Below, piece by piece: positions 1-12,450 of a stretch of 64,000 nucleotides of DNA. The notes under the pieces were generated by a model that was not told the DNA's origin, searched no databases, and saw nothing but the letters and a program-made list of their open reading frames with translations. The translations under genes and the position numbers were made by a program. The stretch is from Fragum whitleyi (lineage: Eukaryota; Mollusca; Bivalvia; Cardiida; Cardiidae), in the NCBI GenBank assembly GCA_948146395.1, contig OX411556.1:28691653-28755652 (forward strand). The letters are read 5' to 3'. Within the stretch, counting starts at the first letter, position 1; each line of letters opens with the position of its first letter.

Positions 1-2188
1 ACTTAGAAACATTACATGTACCTTCTTTTTTTATAAATCAAAAATTTGTAATTTATCTAAAATATTTTACAAATAATTTGAGAATTTTGTTTTTATTTTT
101 GTTTCATTTTGAACTGGGGCATAAAAATATCTGCATGATCAGATTTGATGTCCTTGAGGTATGAAAGCATTTTTTATAGGTGATTAGATATCTTGTCAAA
201 ACACAAAACTTAAAATCAAATCAGTTTAACTCATATTATTTATTTATTTATTTATTTCAATTTAGAGATAAGAAGAATATTTTGATAGTTTCATAGAAGT
301 ATGAAACTAACTAGAGCTGCTTGAATAGCTGATTTGCTCCACTGGCTCTGATCTACTGATATGATTCAATGAGAAATTAAGAAAATGAAAGAATGTTTAT
401 TTCAAGTAAAGTGTTTTTAAGTGTCACATTATGAAATATTTCTGCAAAGAAAAATTCATGACTAATAAATAACAGATAGAAAATTAACCTTGGCACGTCA
501 TACAGTGAAATTAGGTTGAAATCCATCTACATGTACTAGACTGTGAGAAGATGATTTTCCACTATATAACATGAAGAGAATTGACCTCTATAAAATATAT
601 TTTAGTTATTCTGACCACATTAATTTTTGTAGCCTTTTAAAGGTTTACACAAGAATCGCTTATGTGAAAATTGGTTGATATCCCTTGTGAAAATTGGTTG
701 ATATCCCTAAGTTGAATTTTGTGAAATGATTTCCAAAGTTTCCATCATGAAACAGACTGAGAGAGAAATAACCTCTGCCCATAAAAGACATTTTTTTTCA
801 TCTGATCACAATATCTTTTTTGTAAATTGATAAAGGGTCATCCAAGGATCTCTAAAGTTGATTATCAGCATGAGTATGAGAAATTATTTTCAAAGTTTTG
901 ACTATATAACGTTTGAGAAAATGACCTCTACCTATAAGATACATATTTTCATCTGATCACAATAGTTGTTTTGGGGTTTTTTTGACTGATAAAGGGTCAC
1001 CCAAGAATCCCTCATGAGTGATTTGGTTGATATTCATCAATTAGACTCTTAGAAAATGATTTTCAAAGTTTCCATTTTTTAACATTTAATGATATGACCT
1101 CCACCCATAAAAGACATATTTTTCAACTGTCTGTTGAATTTTGAAGTCTGCAAATGCAAAATATTAAAAACAAAATTAATTATGCTAAAAAAACAAAAAG
1201 AATCCTAGAAATAGACTTACTGTTGACATGGGATTACATGAAATATCAGAAAACAGCAAATTTTTAAAGAAAATATTTTTCTCCAAGAGTTTTTTCCATA
1301 GTCTACAAACAACCTAGCCATGAAAATCTGCACATCCGTGCAGCTTAATGGAAAAGTCGGACAACTTAGGCAAATTATTTTAGAACCACTATCAATCAAC
1401 TCTTGCTAATCTTGAGGATTGGGTATCTTAACCCTTGTCATGCTGAACCCGCACTTTTCCTGCCTTGGCATGAGGTATAGACAAAGATCAGCCTGCACAT
1501 ATGTGCAGTCTGATCTTTGTCTTTACTACCTGTTTGTCATTTTCAAACCAGAATTGTCAATAGATTGTGCTTTTCTAATGAAAATTGACCAACAGTTAGT
1601 ACTTGCAGTGCTGTTCAGCCCTTTGATATTGATGCAAATTATAGCTTGAATTTATTAAGCCTGACAAGGGTTAGCTTATTTACTCTTATCCAAAATTATC
1701 TGTATAATTGAAAAAAAGAAAATTCAGCCATGTTGTTGCAGACAATTTTAATGGCACCATCGGGGTTTCCCCAAGATTGCAATCATAGACTGTTGTTATA
1801 TTGTCTATAACTCTGCACTTTACATGTGACTTGTTTTGGTCAGCTAAATCTATATGCTCAGGTTTATAATATATCTTTTGCAAGCATGGACTTACTTTAA
1901 ACTATTTTAGTTTAATAGATAAATCCATCAAACATCCTGGGTTAACTTACAGGACGTTTTCCTTGAATCTCTGAGGGTTGTTTACACCCGGGTCCAATTT
2001 TTGGACGTTATTTCTGAAATCTTGGACATATATTACGTTGAGGTCCACTTATTGAGAGCACAGATCCATTAATTTTCTGTAATCTTATCATTAAATTTTC
2101 AAACTTAACACATAACTAGAGCTTTAACAGGCTTTAACACTAAGGGGGTTCCAGGGGTCTGTGACTCCTTGTTTCTGCTAGTAACCAG
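1..2188 (+). repeat. Left arm of a long inverted repeat (partner 9373-11627)
   Basis: The reverse complement of this stretch reappears at 9373-11627 in the same order with few differences, mostly small indels. One indel of about 57 bases, present only in the right arm, lies near 9453-9510. The inner boundary is sharp at GTAACCAG (2181-2188), matching CTGGTTAC at 9373. The outer end coincides with the window edge, so the arm may continue upstream. Apart from one MITE shared by both arms, no coding region is seen. It could be an inverted segmental duplication or the terminal arm of a very large element. Confidence 0.9.
1428..1674 (+). mobile_element. piggyBac-like MITE, family TTAACCCTTGTCATG, copy 1
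   Basis: A 247-bp element starting TTAACCCTTGTCATGCTGA and ending CCTGACAAGGGTTAG. A TTAA target with CCC-starting inverted ends is the piggyBac signature; the right TTAA is degraded to TTAG. It contains the palindrome CTGCACATATGTGCAG. Its mirror copy at 9942-10188 was carried along with the long inverted repeat, and an independent copy lies at 53847-54093. Confidence 0.75.
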
Positions 2189-3176
2189 TTTCCTTTACAT
2201 CTCTTGTCAAAACTGTAGATTGTTCACTACATGAGTTATTGAAGATAACATGAGCTTGCAACTATTAGTATTTGACAGAAAATTATTATTCGGGGGGAGA
2301 AACTGGTTGAAAAGAAGAAATTGTTTGAAAAAAAAAAGCATTTCTAGCATTAGGAAAGAAAATCCTGAAATTCAAACCTCGAATTACAAAAAATCCCCAA
2401 TTTTGGCCATTATTGAGAATACTGTACTGTACCACAGCAATCTAGAAATACAGCTACCAAGATGAGAAGACATTCATAATCAAGGTATATTTCTAAAATA
2501 TTTAACATTGATAGGTTAATATGTTGAAAAATACAGTATCGCTCATAATCAAATAATCGACCATCCCTAAAATTACTACCCAAAATCGGCCATTTTAAGA
2601 CCGATTTTCGGAAAAAGTTGGCAACTCTAATAATTGTTCATCCCCCAATTTGAGAAAAACTCCAAGACAATTTTGATGCAAACTTCCGAGTTTTTCCAAC
2701 AAATAGTATACAATTCTTGCAACACTTTCGACAAATACCAAAAATCATTATTATTTGATGAACTTCGATTCCAATACGAGATTTATTGAAGATTGGTAAA
2801 AAATGCTTGTTATCCTTTTCAAGTTATGCTAGCAATAGTCGCGACTGCATAATTTGCTCAGATTTTAATAAGTTAGCTTCTCTGTTTTATCTTAAATACT
2901 GATTATCAAAAATATTTTCTAATCGAATTTCAAAGAAAGATCGCATGCAAGATATCAGGTTAGTTGTAGTCACAACGTTTTCAGCTCCCACTGACAGAAA
3001 AGTGAATATTTTATGTTTGAAACTTGGTTACTATCTTTTTATCTAAAATTAACTTATTTTCAAGAAACAATTGAATAGAAAGAATTTACCGACATTCATG
3101 ATTTGTGTTTCAATTATCCGAAATTAAATCTGAGTAGTAATCTGGTCAATGAAGGCAAATTGAATTAATATACTTG
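2189..3176. other. Spacer DNA, no gene recognised
   Basis: AT-rich non-coding sequence at the start of the inverted-repeat spacer. I see no convincing open frame or recognisable repeat. Confidence 0.5.
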
Positions 3177-3585
3177 TGTAATGGTTTAAAGGGAGGTAAC
3201 CTGCATTTTATATGCAAATGAGAGAAACCTGCCCTTAGTTAAATGGCTAATATAGAAGCCTATATAGACCAAGTCGACCCTTTTAGGATTGAGGATTACG
3301 TCTGTCTATTTGCTCGATCGTTACAATTGGTGGCAGCGGTGGTATAAGGAAAACTGCCAGACCGGAGTTGCCTTATAGGTCCTCCAGGCCAAGATTTGGG
3401 AGGAGTTTTCTCCGAGGGGAGAGTAATGTAACGGTTTAAAGGGAGGTGACTTGCATTGGATATGAGAGAAACCTGTCCTTAGTTAAATGGCTAATTGAAG
3501 CCTATATAGACAGAGTCGACCCATTTAGGGTTGAGGATCCTTTTCTCTGAATGGATCACGTCTGTCTATTTGCTCGATTGTTACA
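3177..3585 (+). mobile_element. Miniature LTR retrotransposon (TRIM-like)
   Basis: Two direct repeats of about 150-159 bp (3177-3325 and 3427-3585) both start TGTAA(T/C)GGTTTAAAGG, end GTTACA, and share long blocks such as CTTAGTTAAATGGCTAA. Only about 101 bp separate them. Right after the left repeat comes TTGGTGGCAGCGGTGG, in the primer-binding-site position of Ty3/gypsy-type elements. Just before the right repeat is a purine-rich GAGGGGAGAG, placed like a polypurine tract. No gag or pol can fit. The flanks ACTTG and TTTGT are not a clean duplication. LTR-internal-LTR structure with both priming sites but no coding space is the definition of a TRIM. Confidence 0.7.
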
Positions 3586-4140
3586 TTTGTTTTGCAACGA
3601 GGTAAAGGACGCAGAACAGTTTATTTCACACAGAGGGTAAACAGGTGATCAAAGATGCCGACAGCTATTTTTGGAAGTGTTTCCAGAGCTTGCACTCGCC
3701 TAACACTTCTCCCTGGTGATGTCAAACCCTTTTAAAATTATTTATTTGTCCTCTCTTTGTGGCTTTGTTATGGATTTTAAATTGAGGAAAACGGACTTAA
3801 TTTTATTTTCGCAACAGGTAGGCAATACAACTGCCGTATTTACCTATTACAGGTCAATATTTTTACGTGTTGTTTCACAGAAAATATCCAGAAGCAAAGA
3901 ATCTGTTACAATTGAAATGTGAAGCGTATATAAAATGCCTGCAACAGCTATGATCAGGTGTAGTTACGATCCTTTGTAGTCATTAGACTGATATGCCGTA
4001 TATTTTAATCTAAGAAAACGAAGAGTAATACAATTTTCTGAAACTTGAGAATCATTTATTGAATATAAATATGATTGTCTGGCATAAGTTTCTTGCTTTA
4101 TAGAATAGAAATCTAAATCTAAACAAAACCCCAAGGTCAT
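3586..4140. other. Non-coding spacer, nothing recognised
   Basis: AT-rich sequence between the TRIM-like element and the next inverted-repeat element. No supported feature. Confidence 0.4.
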
Positions 4141-5076
4141 CGGTGTTATTACTTGCCGAAGTTGACAGTGTTGTCAGTCACCGCATCAGAAAAGGAATTG
4201 TTTCGCTATTTAATGATGAATTAACTTTCAATTTATTTCAGAAACTGTTTTTAGTAGAATATAAATGCATTCACGAGAATTCCTTTGTATCATAGCAATG
4301 TTATGAAAAGCAGCATATCACTCTATTTATTGCAAAAACGGTTACAATGAACAACCGGCAAGGTCTGAGTAGTGCCATTATTATGTGTCTTTGTTCCTTG
4401 TATGGAAATTTATTTTGTATTTTCCAGAAACATATCATATTGAAACTTTTAAGGGACATTGTAGGCCTATACATAGAAAGTTTGAGTTATTTCCCACCCA
4501 AAACTGCATCAATCATGACTATTCTAATAAACGCCTGGGTGATTATAAGAATAAATATGGTAATACATGTTGCCCCTCCCCCCCCCCCCCCTGTTTCAAA
4601 TCACAGAAGGGAACTATACAGTGGGAAGTGAAATTGTATGGACAAAGAAGAGGCGCAAGCCACTGACTGATCAATGTTTTCTTTAACAAGTATGTTTTGA
4701 GGTTTATCTAGCTGATATTTGACAAGTTTCCCTTGTAGACTCATACACTCAAATAATGTCCTTATCAAACCTGTTGTAGAAACTTTAATGACAACCTGGG
4801 TGTTTGTCAAACAAAATGACCTAATTACATGAAATTTGTTACAATTGAAGTTCAAGATCAAATGCAAACTAGATACACATAATGCAAGAAATCACCCACA
4901 TCCAAAGCCTTTGGCAAAGGATATACCGTATTTCTCGCGAATGTATTTATATTCTGCTATCATAAAACAATGGAATAGATTGAAAGTTAATTGATCATTA
5001 AATAGCTAGAGAATTCCCTCTCTGATACGTTGCCCGAAAAATCTAAAACTATCGACACCGGCAAGTGATAACGCCG
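4141..5076. mobile_element. Inverted-repeat element, about 0.94 kb, degenerate
   Basis: The left end CGGTGTTATTACTTGCC and right end GGCAAGTGATAACGCCG are inverted copies, and the similarity runs inward about 150 bp on each side (4141-4290 against 4925-5076), including TATTTAATGATGAATTAACT. The arms have many substitutions, so the element is old. The middle contains a C-run (about 4577-4591) and no convincing coding region. No clear target duplication is visible. Confidence 0.6.
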
Positions 5077-6166
5077 ACATACTTATCTGAACCCCTTCTA
5101 ACATCCAGTTACTTCATGCCGTTTAGAGCATTGACAATCAAAGTTTAGAAACCCTTGCTTATAGCTGGGCACTAATAAGGTATAAGGACATTATTTTTGG
5201 AATCTAGATATTTCAATTTGTAATCTTTTATTTCTTAATGAATTCTTGAAAGAAGTAGTCTACATCTAAGACGGGGACTATTGACGGTGCCGTTGACACA
5301 AGATACGCCGCAAAAAGCATTATCATTACAATTACAACTTCACATCATGTGTTATAAGAAAATTTACAATAAGGTCACTTTTTCCATGACATAGAAATCA
5401 GGACAATATGCACCTGGCTATATGAAAACTATATACACATTGTGCTCGGAAGAAATTTGACATGAAAGACCCTTTTTTCCATAACGCTGAATTTCATCAA
5501 ACCACAACAAAATGCCCCCTTTTCCATGACTCAGCTGAAATTCACTAGATTTACACTATTTAGGAGTTGCTTTCACAAGATTGTTACCGATGTATGAATG
5601 TTCAGATGGTCAGACGAACTGACATCAGGACGGATGGACAGATGGAGAAGATGATACCAATAAAGGACCACTTTTGGCTTTGTTTAAAAAAAAAAACCTA
5701 ATAGTGGACCCCTTTTAAAGGTCCAAATTGTTGGATCCTTCAGACCCTTTTTGGTTAATGGCAGGCAAAAACCTGTTTCATAGAAACATTTCATCACCTC
5801 TGTTGACACCAAGATTACCGCCACGTTCAAACTGCCTGTATCCATGCTCATACTGGTTGGAGGCAGGTTGACCAGGAACCTACAAACAATGGAAGGAACT
5901 AATTAATGGTTCAGCTCAAAACAGTTGTAATAGCATATATGTTTATAGGCAGTTACAACTGTTTTGCAGTAAGCCATCAAAATGCAGTTTATTCTGCTTG
6001 TAACAATGTCCCTTTACAAATAATAATACCTAACAGTTGCAAACAGAGTAAATGTCTAGACCCCATTAGATCTTTTTGTAAGGGAAAAAAACACTGTTTA
6101 TAACAATATTTTGACATAATACTGTATTTTATCCATTCCTCTTAAGTCATTTTCAACTGAAGTTAT
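5077..6166. other. Non-coding spacer, nothing recognised
   Basis: AT-rich DNA with scattered short open frames of 65 codons or fewer and no domain motif. No supported gene. Confidence 0.4.
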
Positions 6167-6171
6167 AGTAT

Positions 6172-8520
6172 CAGGGTTTTCATTAGCATCAAAGAGCCAA
6201 GAGTCAATGACCCTTGAGTCAAAATTTCCAAGAGTCAAAATGAAAATCTCAAGAGTCAAACCGTGACAGAATCATGTACACCCCCCCCCCCCCCCACAAA
6301 AAAAAAAATAAATAAATCAAATTTATAAACAAGAGGGCCATTGGCCCTGGGTGCGCTCACCTGAGAAAAAAGCTTCATTACCTAGGTATGTCCATGCAAC
6401 TACAGAAAAGGAGATTTTCACGTATTCAATCAGATAGCATTTGAAATAATCCCCCCCCCCCTCTGCTCCTCCCCTGGTCATTATTTATCTAAGCTTTTTC
6501 ATAAAAGGTCTGTGATCAGCTAATCTATGCCAGATATACAGGCTGAGTCCGAGACTTTTAAAGTTTTCTTTAATGAGTTGATCAATCCATGTCAAATATA
6601 AAGGCTGTAGGGATTCCAAATTCTCAACCAAGGACTCCCCCCTCCCCCAAGATGCTCTGCACCTGGTGAATCTACAGTCATGATTTTAGCTAATTCAATT
6701 AACGTCCATATGCTGATCATCCATACCAATTTTCAAGTCTGTAGGACTCCTGGTTCATTAGAAGAAGTTTTTTAAAGATTTCAAAAATGATCCAAAGTAC
6801 TACCCCCTCCCCAAGACACTCAGCACCTGGTGACCCAACAGTCATCATTTTAGCTATTTTTATTAAGGTCAATATATTGATCACCCATGACAATTTTCAA
6901 GTCTGTAGGGTTTCTGATCCAGGAGAAGAATAAGGTTAAAGATTACAAAATTGATCCAAAGTACTACCCCCTCTCCCCTAATGCTCCGCATCTGGTGACC
7001 CTACATTCATGATTTTAGCTATTTCATTTTAGATCAATACCCTTATCATCCATGCCAATATTGAAGTCTGTAGGGCTCCTGGTTCATTAGAAGATGAAGG
7101 TTAAAATTACAAAATTTTCACAAAAGTACTCCCCCCTGGTGCTCCGCACCTGGTGGCATTACAGTCATGATTTTAGCTATTTTCATTAAGGTCTATGAGC
7201 TGATCCTCCATGCCAATTTTCAAGTCTGTAGGGCTTGTGGTTCAGAAGAAGAAGAAGGTTAAAGATTACAAAATTTTAACAAAAATACTACCCTCTCCCC
7301 CCTGGTGCTCCGCACCTGGTGAATCTACAGTCATGATTTAAGCTTTTTTTTAAAGGTCCATATGCTGATCATCCATGCCAATATTCAAATCTGTCGGGTT
7401 CCTAGTTTAGAAGAAGAAGAAGGTTAAAGATTACAAAATTTACCCAAAGTACTACCCCCTCCCCCCTGGTGCTCCGCACCTGGTGGCCCAACAGATATGA
7501 TTTTAGCTATTTTTATTAAGGTCTATGAGCTGAACATCCATGCCAAATTTCAAGGCTGTAGGGCTGCTTGTTCAGAAGAAGAAGAATTTTAAAGATTTTC
7601 TTAAATTTTTAACTTTCGTTGCCATAGCAACCAGAGTTTTTCACTGATTTCAATTCTTATAGCAATTCTCAAAGGGGATCACCTAAGGAACATTTCTGCC
7701 AAGTTTGATTAAAATTGGCCTGGTAGTTTAGGAGGAGATGTCATTTAAAGAAATTGTTGACGGACGACGGACAAAAGGTGATCACAATAGCTCACTTGAG
7801 CATGTTGTGCTCAGGTGAGCTATAAAGGTTTAAGAATCATTTTAAATGTATTGAAATAGATAAAATTAAGTCTAGATCATTTTTCAGAAGGTGCATCAAA
7901 ATAAACCCAATTAGTGGTTTATAAATTTTCACCCTCATAGTTTACCACAATGTCCAGTCATTGAATAACTACTAAAGAGCTTAATTTCAGACAAAAGACT
8001 TTTTTTTCGTAAGTACAACAAAGTTAAAAGACTTTTGGAAGTTGCAAATGCAAGTAAAAGCTCTAATGATTTTTGTTTTTCACAAAAAGAAGTAGAGTTA
8101 GATCACGAAAACCCATGACAATTCACAACTGATCCTCCTCTAGATGTTTATTGACTTAATATGTAGATACTGTTTGAATTATAGTGAAATTATTCAAAAA
8201 GTATGTTGATTTTTGTGAAATCAGAGTTAAAGTAAAGGAGTTTTAGCTGAATTTCACAGGTGTCAAAAGACTGTCAATTACGATCGCCGATGCATAGCCG
8301 CTCATTGAAGTGTGTTAAATGCCAATCAAGCTAGGTGTTATTAGACCATCAATTATCTATTTTCCAATATTATGACACACTTCTAACAACCCTTGACGCA
8401 CAGTTGCTAATTTTGAAGAGTCAAATGGACGCACCAGCTCAAATTTCCAAGAGTCAAAATTGCACCATTTTGGATTTCTACGCGTCAAAACCCGGGGTCC
8501 CGGGTCAAACGAAATCCCTG
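6172..8520. mobile_element. hAT-like element with CAGGG ends (copy 1), split by another repeat
   Basis: The element begins CAGGGTTTTCATT and ends as the complement of CAGGGATTTCGTT, with AGTAT directly repeated on both sides (6167-6171 and 8521-8525). Without the nested repeat at 6328-7824 it would be about 0.85 kb. The interior repeats the motif AAGAGTCAAA. CAGGG ends resemble hAT-type termini, but hAT normally duplicates 8 bp, so the superfamily is uncertain. No transposase is encoded. Confidence 0.55.
6328..7824 (+). repeat. 1.5-kb interspersed repeat with six ~162-bp internal units
   Basis: It starts AACAAGAGGGCCATTGGCC, followed by GCTCACCTGAG, and finishes with the inverted GCTCAGGTGAGC, so its ends are loosely inverted. 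Inside, a phrase built round TACTACCCCCTCCCC and CCGCACCTGGTG recurs at about 6637, 6798, 6957, 7121, 7283 and 7446, a period of 159-164 bp. Each unit also carries GATTTTAGCTATTT and CAAGTCTGTAGG. Stops occur in all frames. It is nested inside the CAGGG element. A related phrase recurs near 12150-12390. Confidence 0.7.
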
Positions 8521-8586
8521 AGTATATGCCCAAAAACCAATTTTTAAGGTGTAGAACAATAATCATAATTAATTTTAGTGTAGTAT

Positions 8587-8948
8587 CAGGGCTTGTATTT
8601 GACCCTTAAACCAGGGTTTTGACCCCCAGAAATCTGAAAATATCCTAATTTGACCCTTAGAAATTTCTCCCAAAGGGGTCATTTTGACCTCCTTGAGAGG
8701 AATAACTAAGGGTAAAAACATAGTTTTTTTTATCTAAGATTTTCACAAATTATTTTCTTAAGTTCTACATATTGATTACTCGTTTCATAAAATTACAAAA
8801 AAAAAACAGTTAAAGTACAGTAAGTCAAAATGTTACTTATGATTTGTTTTTTTATCATTTTGACCCCTTTGAATACAGATTTGACCCTCAGAATTTGTTA
8901 GGTGAGGAGCCAATGACTCCCCAATATCAAACACTAACACAAGCCCTG
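8587..8948. mobile_element. CAGGG-ended element, copy 2 (362 bp)
   Basis: The ends are CAGGGCTTGTATT and, inverted, CAGGGCTTGTGTT, flanked by AGTAT on both sides (8582-8586 and 8949-8953). The interior repeats TTTGACCC. It belongs with the element at 6172-8520 and lies 66 bp beyond it. Non-autonomous. Confidence 0.6.
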
Positions 8949-8953
8949 AGTAT

Positions 8954-9372
8954 AGATCATTATCTTCTGTATGATTCCCTGATGAGTATTCACAATGTGG
9001 GTTTTGCAGGGTTCGACACTAAGGGGAGTCTGAGACTTGTTTACTAGTTTGGACTACTTGTTTTTGCAAGTAAGGAGACCAATGGACTCCAAGGATCATA
9101 TGAGAATATTTCAGAAACAAAATATTTTTTTTTTAACTATAAAAGTTGTTGATGATAACAAATGCTTGAAACAAGTAGTTTTTAAAGAGACAACCATCTT
9201 CCTTCAAAGCTTGGGGTATTGGGGTATTGCTTGCAACAAGCAATTTCTTCTTCGTCCTCCCAATTTGAAAATTTGACTCCTTATTATAAATTTGGACTTA
9301 AGATCTTGATTACATAACTTAGGAGTTTGTTTGTCTCCTCACTTACAGAAGTGTTGATCCCTGTTTAAACTG
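8954..9372. other. Non-coding end of the inverted-repeat spacer
   Basis: AT-rich with a short hairpin-like stretch near 9050-9070. No supported gene. Confidence 0.4.
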
Positions 9373-11627
9373 CTGGTTACTAGCAGAAACAAGGAGTCAC
9401 AGACCCCTGGAACCCCCTTAGTGTTAAAGCCTGTTAAAGCTCTAGTTATGTGTTATCCTTTGACGACCATAAGCTGTTTTTACCTACTGTATATGTACAT
9501 ACAAAATGCAAGTTTGAAAATTTAATGATAAGATTACAGAAAATTAATGGATCTGTGCTGTCAATAAGTGGACCTCAACGTAATATATGTCCAAGATTTC
9601 AGAAATAACGTCCAAAAATTGGACCCGGGTGTAAACAACCCTCAGAGATTCAAGGAAAACGTCCTGTAAGTTAACCCAGGATGTTTGATGGATTTATCTA
9701 TTAAACTAAAATAGTTTAAAGTAAGTCCATGCTTGCAAAAGATATATTATAAACCTGAGCATATAGATTTAGCTGACCAAAACAAGTCACATGTAAAGTG
9801 CAGAGTTATAGACAATATAACAACAGTCTATGATTGCAATCTTGGGGAAACCCCGATGGTGCCATTAAAATTGTCTGCAACAACATGGCTGAATTTTCTT
9901 TTTTTCAATTATACAGATAATTTTGGATAAGAGTAAATAAGCTAACCCTTGTCAGGCTTAATAAATTCAAGCTATAATTTGCATCAATATCAAAGGGCTG
10001 AACAGCACTGCAAGTACTAACTGTTGGTCAATTTTCATTAGAAAAGCACAATCTATTGACAATTCTGGTTTGAAAATGACAAACAGGTAGTAAAGACAAA
10101 GATCAGACTGCACATATGTGCAGGCTGATCTTTGTCTATACCTCATGCCAAGGCAGGAAAAGTGCGGGTTCAGCATGACAAGGGTTAAGATACCCAATCC
10201 TCAAGATTAGCAAGAGTTGCATGATTGATAGTGGTTCTAAAATAAGTTGCCTAAGTTGTCCGACTTTTCCATTAAGCTGTACGGATGTGCAGATTTTCAT
10301 GGCTAGGTTGTTTGTAGACTATGGAAAAAACTCTTGGAGAAAAATATTTTCTCTAAAAATTTTGCTGTTTTCTGATATTTCATGTAATCCCATGTCAACA
10401 GTAAGTCTATTTCTAGGATTCTTTTTGTTTTTTTAGCATAATTAATTTTGTTTTTAATATTTTGCATTTGCAGACTTCAAAATTCAACAGACAGTTGAAA
10501 AATATGTCTTTTATGGGTGGAGGTCATATCATTAAATGTTAAAAAATGGAAACTTTGAAAATCATTTTCTAAGAGTCTAATTGATGAATATCAACCAAAT
10601 CACTCATGAGGGATTCTTGGGTGACCCTTTATCAGTCAAAAAAAACCCAAAACAACTATTGTGATCAGATGAAAATATGTATCTTATAGGTAGAGGTCAT
10701 TTTCTCAAACGTTATATAGTCAAAACTTTGAAAATAATTTCTCATACTCATGCTGATAATCAACTTTAGAGATCCTTGGATGACCCTTTATCAATTTACA
10801 AAAAAGATATTGTGATCAGATGAAAAAAAATGTCTTTTATGGGCAGAGGTTATTTCTCTCTCAGTCTGTTTCATGATGGAAACTTTGGAAATCATTTCAC
10901 AAAATTCAACTTAGGGATATCAACCAATTTTCACAAGGGATATCAACCAATTTTCACATAAGCGATTCTTGTGTAAACCTTTAAAAGGCTACAAAAATTA
11001 ATGTGGTCAGAATAACTAAAATATATTTTATGGATAGAGGTCAATTCTCTTCATGTTATATAGTGGAAAATCATCTTCTCACAGTCTAGTACATGTAGAT
11101 GGATTTCAACCTAATTTCACTGTATGACATGCCAAGGTTAATTTTCTATCTGTTATTTATTAGTCATGAATTTTTCTTTGCAGAAATATTTCATAATGTG
11201 ACACTTAAAAACACTTTACTTGAAATAAACATTCATTCATTCTCTTAATTTCTCATTGAATCATATCAGTAGATCAGAGCCAGTGGAGCAAATCAGCTAT
11301 TCAAGCAGCTCTAGTTAGTTTCATACTTCTATGAAACTATCAAAATATTCTTCTTATCTCTAAATTGAAATAAATAAATAAATAAATAATATGAGTTAAA
11401 CTGATTTGATTTGAAGTTTTGTGTTTTGACAAGATATCTAATCACCTATAAAAAAAAATGCTTTCATACCTCAAGGACATCAAATCTGATCATGCAGATA
11501 TTTTTATGCCCCAGTTCAAAATGAAACAAAAATAAAAACAAAATTCTCAAATTATTTGTAAAATATTTTAGATAAATTACAAATTTTTGATTTATAAAAA
11601 AAGAAGGTACATGTAATGTTTCTAAGT
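9373..11627 (-). repeat. Right arm of the long inverted repeat
   Basis: Reverse complement of 1-2188 from CTGGTTAC at 9373 to CTAAGT at 11627. Compared with the left arm it has an extra segment of about 57 bp (near 9453-9510) and a few small indels, for example near 10220 and 11030. Those differences mean that it is not a simple mirrored duplicate of the left arm. Confidence 0.9.
9942..10188 (-). mobile_element. piggyBac-like MITE, family TTAACCCTTGTCATG, copy 2
   Basis: Mirror image of the 1428-1674 copy, 247 bp, with the intact TTAA at 10185-10188 and a degraded CTAA at the other end. It pre-dates formation of the inverted repeat because both arms carry it at the same place. Confidence 0.75.
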
Positions 11628-12450
11628 CTTGGAGGCATGAAACTAATATTTGATCACACTAAGTGAGTTTTGTATCAATCTGCTTGGAATTTTCATATAG
11701 AGTGATAATGTTACGGTTTTCACATCTCCATGAACACCGAGTCATGGAGACTTTTCAATTCATAAAAAAAGATTCTTTCTGTTTGGCCTTATTTCACAAT
11801 CAGAGTCTTATTGCCGCAAATTAATCAAAATCATGTATGAAGGTTCGATTCCTTCCCCAGACTGTATAAAATGCTGGTGCACAAAGGGACAAATTGTCTG
11901 GAGGTCCCACATGATTTTGATATGAAAACATAATTATATGATCATAGAAGAGAACAAATAGCATCATGTGTTTAAAAAATACATGCTTCGGAACTTCCTA
12001 GTGATTGGTTAATTGTTTCATTTAAATTATTCATGGCAGTCATTATTATGACATTTTGATATTTATGTAGAGTGATTAGCTTTTTAGTTTCATGCCTCCA
12101 TGAATTAAAAAGACCTACCATTACAGGGTATGGCATTTTCTCACTCGGAAATTTTTGAACAACATCTCCTCCTTTACCATAGGGCCAAATTTAATGAAAC
12201 TTGGCCAAAATGTTTCCTTGGATATTCTTTCTTTAAATTCTAGTTGCCTCATAAGTATGGGAGTGGCAGGGCTTGGTATTATCCTTGATAGATCTCCTCT
12301 TAAAGGCTAGGCTGACTTCAATGAAACTTTGCCAGAATGTTCCCTTGGTGAATATTTCCCAAAGATTGTTGTCAAACTTCATATTTTGATTAGCCTGGCA
12401 ATTTTCCACTATGAAACCATGACAGACATCTAGCTCTCCTCAATCATAAG
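11628..12450. repeat. Mixed repeat fragments
   Basis: A phrase resembling GTTTCATGCCTCCATGAA recurs at about 11630, 11730, 12090 and, more weakly, 12770, together with AGAGTGATTA. Between 12140 and 12430 a roughly 150-bp unit containing CTCCT, AATGAAACTTGGCC and TGTTTCCTTGG is repeated twice. It matches in reverse the end of the repeat at 7670-7760. No gene. Confidence 0.5.

Noticed and set aside
4347..4666. Pair of overlapping ~94-codon frames
   Set aside because: They lie inside a degenerate inverted-repeat element and run through a C-run; no motif.
1..11627. Pure assembly artefact of the inverted repeat
   Set aside because: The arms differ by several indels and substitutions and are separated by unique sequence, though long reads should confirm it.
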